Origin: Chiua virens
Lineage: Eukaryota; Basidiomycota; Agaricomycetes; Boletales; Boletaceae
Assembly (NCBI GenBank): GCA_019787685.1
Contig: JAHNUO010000001.1
Span: forward strand, 682,001 to 746,000
Length of the DNA: 64,000 nucleotides
Direction: 5' to 3'
Under the pieces are notes generated by a model. That model was not told the origin of the DNA. It searched no databases and saw nothing but the letters and a program-made list of their open reading frames with translations. Shown one piece after another: positions 60,842 to 64,000 of this stretch. The position numbers were made by a program, and so were the translations under genes. Each line of letters starts with the position of its first letter. Positions within the stretch are counted from its first letter, which is position 1.

Positions 60842-63800
60842 TCACAAAGTTATCTTTGGCACATCCTTCCCATGTTCCCATGCCATGTGCTCAACAGTCG
60901 CCGTCCTTCCAAACTTCATTTGTGCATCCAGATATTTTGCATACGGTTTTTCGGTTTCCGGAATGTGCTCTATGTGAATCAGCTGCTTAAGAGCCTCCAG
61001 GAGTGATGGATGATCTGCCAAAAAAGGATACGTGGTGCTGTCGACACCGGCGGCATAAATCCGCATGCAGCGGTCGCTCTTATTTCGCACCGGATAGGTA
61101 ACAGAAAACGACAGGAGGTTGACCAAGGTCCGCCAAGATGGCAATGTAAGGAACCGACTCCGAGTCGGAATGTGACGAAAGTATCGGGCCACCGATACCT
61201 TCATGTCTTTGCGTGATGTCCTTCAAAACATTTTTGGAATCCGTCGATTTCCGTGCCTTGTCTGAAATGAACACCTGCGACATTCGTGATTCCGCCGACG
61301 CTGTATTACCATTTGGGTCCTTGAAGTAGATCGGGATGGCCTTATCGATAATACGCTGTTGATGGCAGCATTGCACCGCACTCGTTCTCGTCCAATGCCG
61401 TAGCGTCCATTCGCCCAAGCTGTACGGGTTATTGTTAAATTCGACGCAACCTAATAAAACAGGAATGTTAGACACTGACCTTAATCCGTCCTCTCCCTTC
61501 ACTCCAATCTCCGCATCCATGAACACCCAGTGCGAGAAATTGACGTAGGCATATTCGAATGCTCTGCGTGGCTGCGGTCGCTGCGGGTCTTCCTTCTCCC
61601 CTTTCTGATCGAGCCATACCTGCGGCCCGAACACGAACTCGAGCCAGTCGACAACAGGTATCATTTCGCAGTCAGCGAGACGCCCGTCCCATGTCGAAGG
61701 CGTCTTGGTGACAATATTCTTGACTTTGGTACGAATGAACAAATCCTTGGCCAGAAGCCACAACAACCGACTGGCCAGTTCACCACGTTGTCCTTGGTCG
61801 ATCATGCCAGAGTTCACTTGTCGTAACATCGTTTTCAGTGCCTCCCCTAAAATTTCAGGATCTGAATGCAAGGCATGTGCGGCGGCGCACGAAAGGAGTG
61901 GCTCTGAGGGATAGCTCGTGAACATCCAACTGCGATCAAGTGTGGTTGCGAGACATATGCGCATATAACTGGCCACCCCCTTCTCTAAGAATTCGACCGA
62001 ATCCGGGTGTCCGGGCGCGACTTCCAGTGCGAACCGTTGGCCAAGTACCGCGAGCACGTGGTACTTCTCCCATGCATCAAATTCACCATCCCCGCATAGT
62101 TTCGCTGAGGCTGTTTCCATCACTTCTTGGGGCTCCCAGCGCGCGGTCTTGAGAGATTTCCATCTGTGGATCAAACCTATCTCAATCTGTACTGGAAATG
62201 TGAAATGAGCACGTACAATGGTCTTCCGAACCCTACAATGTGGTCAAGCCTGGATACATCCTCGACCTGACCGCCACGAAGTTGAGATGCGCTCTGATCC
62301 CATCCTAGCAGAATATAAGGCGGGAAAGGCTTGAGACCCCGAGTGGCAATACGTTTAGAATTATCTGAGAGACGAATGAATCAGGGATCGAATACTGAAA
62401 CCTATCAGACTGACGTTGCTTGTCAGGGGGCGAGAAATCGGCAACCTTGGAAGTCGTTGATGCGAATACGACCCAAACTGCGGCTTTTCGATCTTCACTA
62501 TGGGAATATTCGTGCACGACTCTGCAGAAAACGTCTGCTAGGCGATAGTCTTCGTTTTTCTTCCATGGAGTGCCGGCGAGGGTGTGTGCTTCATCGATCG
62601 CGATCACCAACTTGGGCTTGGTGAAATCGCCCGGAAAAATACTTTCTAGGCGGGAAGCCATCTTCCGATGAGCTCCAAAGAGACGCGATTTATGACGCTG
62701 ATCCCTTCGATCCGAATCTAACATGCTACTTAGTCAACGCAACCTGGTACTGCAATCATACTCACCTGATAGCGAGAGTTCCTTCATCTTATCTGCAGTA
62801 TCGTCAACATCCATGCCTGTGTTAGCACTTTGCGCGCCACCGATGTCCGCCGCAGTAGAAATTTCTTCACTGGGTGCCGGTTTCAAGTCCTTGACGTCAC
62901 GAACGAGATCAGCGTAGACCTATGACACGTCATCAATCAACGCAGGCACAAGCGCAAAATCTGTACCTCATTGTATTTCTGATGAACTTTGGCAAAAAAA
63001 TCACTCCGAGTGGTGTGGGTCGGAGAGTGATTCATATCGCACATCTTCAAGCTCCATTCGAGGATTTTTGCTTTGGCAGTGCGGGTGGGGTGTGCTGTGG
63101 AAAGCTGTTCCTCGACCGTTTCGAAAAGGGAAATGAAGAATGCATAGCAGATGGTTCTGTAGTCCTCTTTAGCGCCAGAAAAATTGGTCAAGATATCTGC
63201 TACGATCGGATCGCGAGCAGGGAAACTCATTTTGTCATCATCTGCCCGTAGGTTCATGTACAATACCACAGTCTCCTTCTTGCTCAGCTGAGGATCAAAT
63301 CAGTCATGACGGATGCAGGTGGAAGATTGAGTTCTTGGTACATACCTCGGTCAGCATTCCTTGATTTCCCTGTTCCTGAACTCTGGACGATAGAGCAGAA
63401 CTTTGCATAATACCGCGGTGGATTTTTCGTTTCCCTGAATAACTTTTCATTGTAGGTCAGATACTCGTAGAAACCGTCGACGGCTGTGCCGTGGTACTCT
63501 GCTCCAAAGGATCGTGACAGATTTTTATAAAAATCTGAGAAGGGATGTGAATACGTCTCATGAGGCGTCTAGTGGTATTAGTGATGTAGTCACCACTGAC
63601 CCTCGGGAGGAAAGTCAAGTCCGAGTCTCTTCCTCGGTGTTGGTCGTTTCTCTGCTGCTTTGAGAATGGCTGGCACAATGACCACGGTTATTAGTACATC
63701 CCAGTGCTATAGATACGAATGGTAAACACACACCGAGGTTTCGAATCTCGCGGTAAGATTTACGCTCCCATGCGGAAGCAAGGAGCGCCGCCAACCCTTC

Positions 63801-63938
63801 ATACTTTTTGAGCAACTTTGAGGCCTCCGGGATGAGCGCAAACTTCGGATCCAGGTCTCCCTCGGAATGATATACGATGGAAGTGAGAAGAAGGACATGT
63901 TCAGGGAGCGATGAGAGCTTCTGCGAGTCGAACATCAT
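60842..63938 (-). CDS. P-loop ATPase-like protein of an Agaricomycete-expanded family
   Basis: About 900 residues in many exons. The start used here is MMFDSQKLSSLPEHVLLLTS (63938), then ASAWERKSYREIRNLG and AILKAAEKRPTPRKRLGLDF. A Walker A-like SIVQSSGTGKSR lies near 63380, and a Walker B-like KLVIAIDEAHTLAG near 62600, followed by AVWVVFASTTSKVADFSPPD (sensor-like). The long C-terminal part reads VMETASAKLCGDGEFDAWEK, VLAVLGQRFALEVAPGHPDS, LLSCAAAHALHSDPEILGEA and PVVDWLEFVFGPQVWL, ending DVPKITL at 60842. I know this order from many mushroom genomes, where some copies are labelled crinkler-like; a true role is unknown. An upstream ATG (63980, MSSSTGR) runs in the same frame but meets TGA at 63957-63959, so either the start is internal or the first codons are broken. 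Confidence 0.7.
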
Positions 63939-64000
63939 CTCGTCGGCGTCAGTTGTTCACCGCCCTGTCGAGCTGCTCATGATTGACGATGTCAAAGCGA

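Overview
The window is nuclear DNA of a filamentous basidiomycete, most likely an Agaricomycete. The evidence is: genes rich in short introns (about 45-90 nt) with GTRNGT donors and YAG acceptors; a class I hydrophobin; a DUF6699 protein; a DUF6533-like seven-helix protein; a P-loop family expanded in mushrooms; and a gypsy-type gag with a CCHC knuckle. I cannot name the species.

Layout. 1-5.8 kb: a 5'-nucleotidase cut by the left edge and a DUF6699 gene. 6.2-7.0 kb: a histone H3 gene. 7.6-9.7 kb: decayed genes (an Agaricomycete hypothetical family and a TPR protein). 10.3-15.9 kb: a membrane-protein gene split by a 4,316-bp LTR retroelement. 17-22 kb: gene-poor apart from the hydrophobin. 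22.4-24.6 kb: a cytochrome P450. 24.6-28.7 kb: gene-poor. 28.8-30.2 kb: a soluble decarboxylase of the phosphatidylserine decarboxylase fold (PsiD-like). 31.4-58.9 kb: mainly core eukaryotic genes: Pfs2, a PP1 regulatory subunit, adenylate kinase, Wbp1/OST48, a WD40 protein, Cdc42, EMC4, SF3B4, a conserved membrane protein and Rab11/Ypt3. These are interspersed with partial duplications: a Pfs2 fragment, an inverted P450 fragment and an inverted second Cdc42. 58.9-60.8 kb: gene-poor. 60.8-64 kb: a P-loop ATPase-like gene near the right edge.

Two themes stand out. First, the LTR element looks young (two LTR differences in 554 bp) and non-autonomous (gag but no recognisable pol). It appears built for Tf1-like self-priming and carries an antisense, intron-containing gene for a coiled-coil protein with a Zn2Cys6-like cysteine cluster, with its own TATA box. 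Second, several conserved genes (histone H3, Cdc42, EMC4, the PP1 subunit, the DUF6699 gene, the membrane protein at 54.6 kb) each carry single-base frameshifts. This points to consensus indels at least as much as to real decay. Exon and intron limits are read by eye from homology, frame and splice signals.
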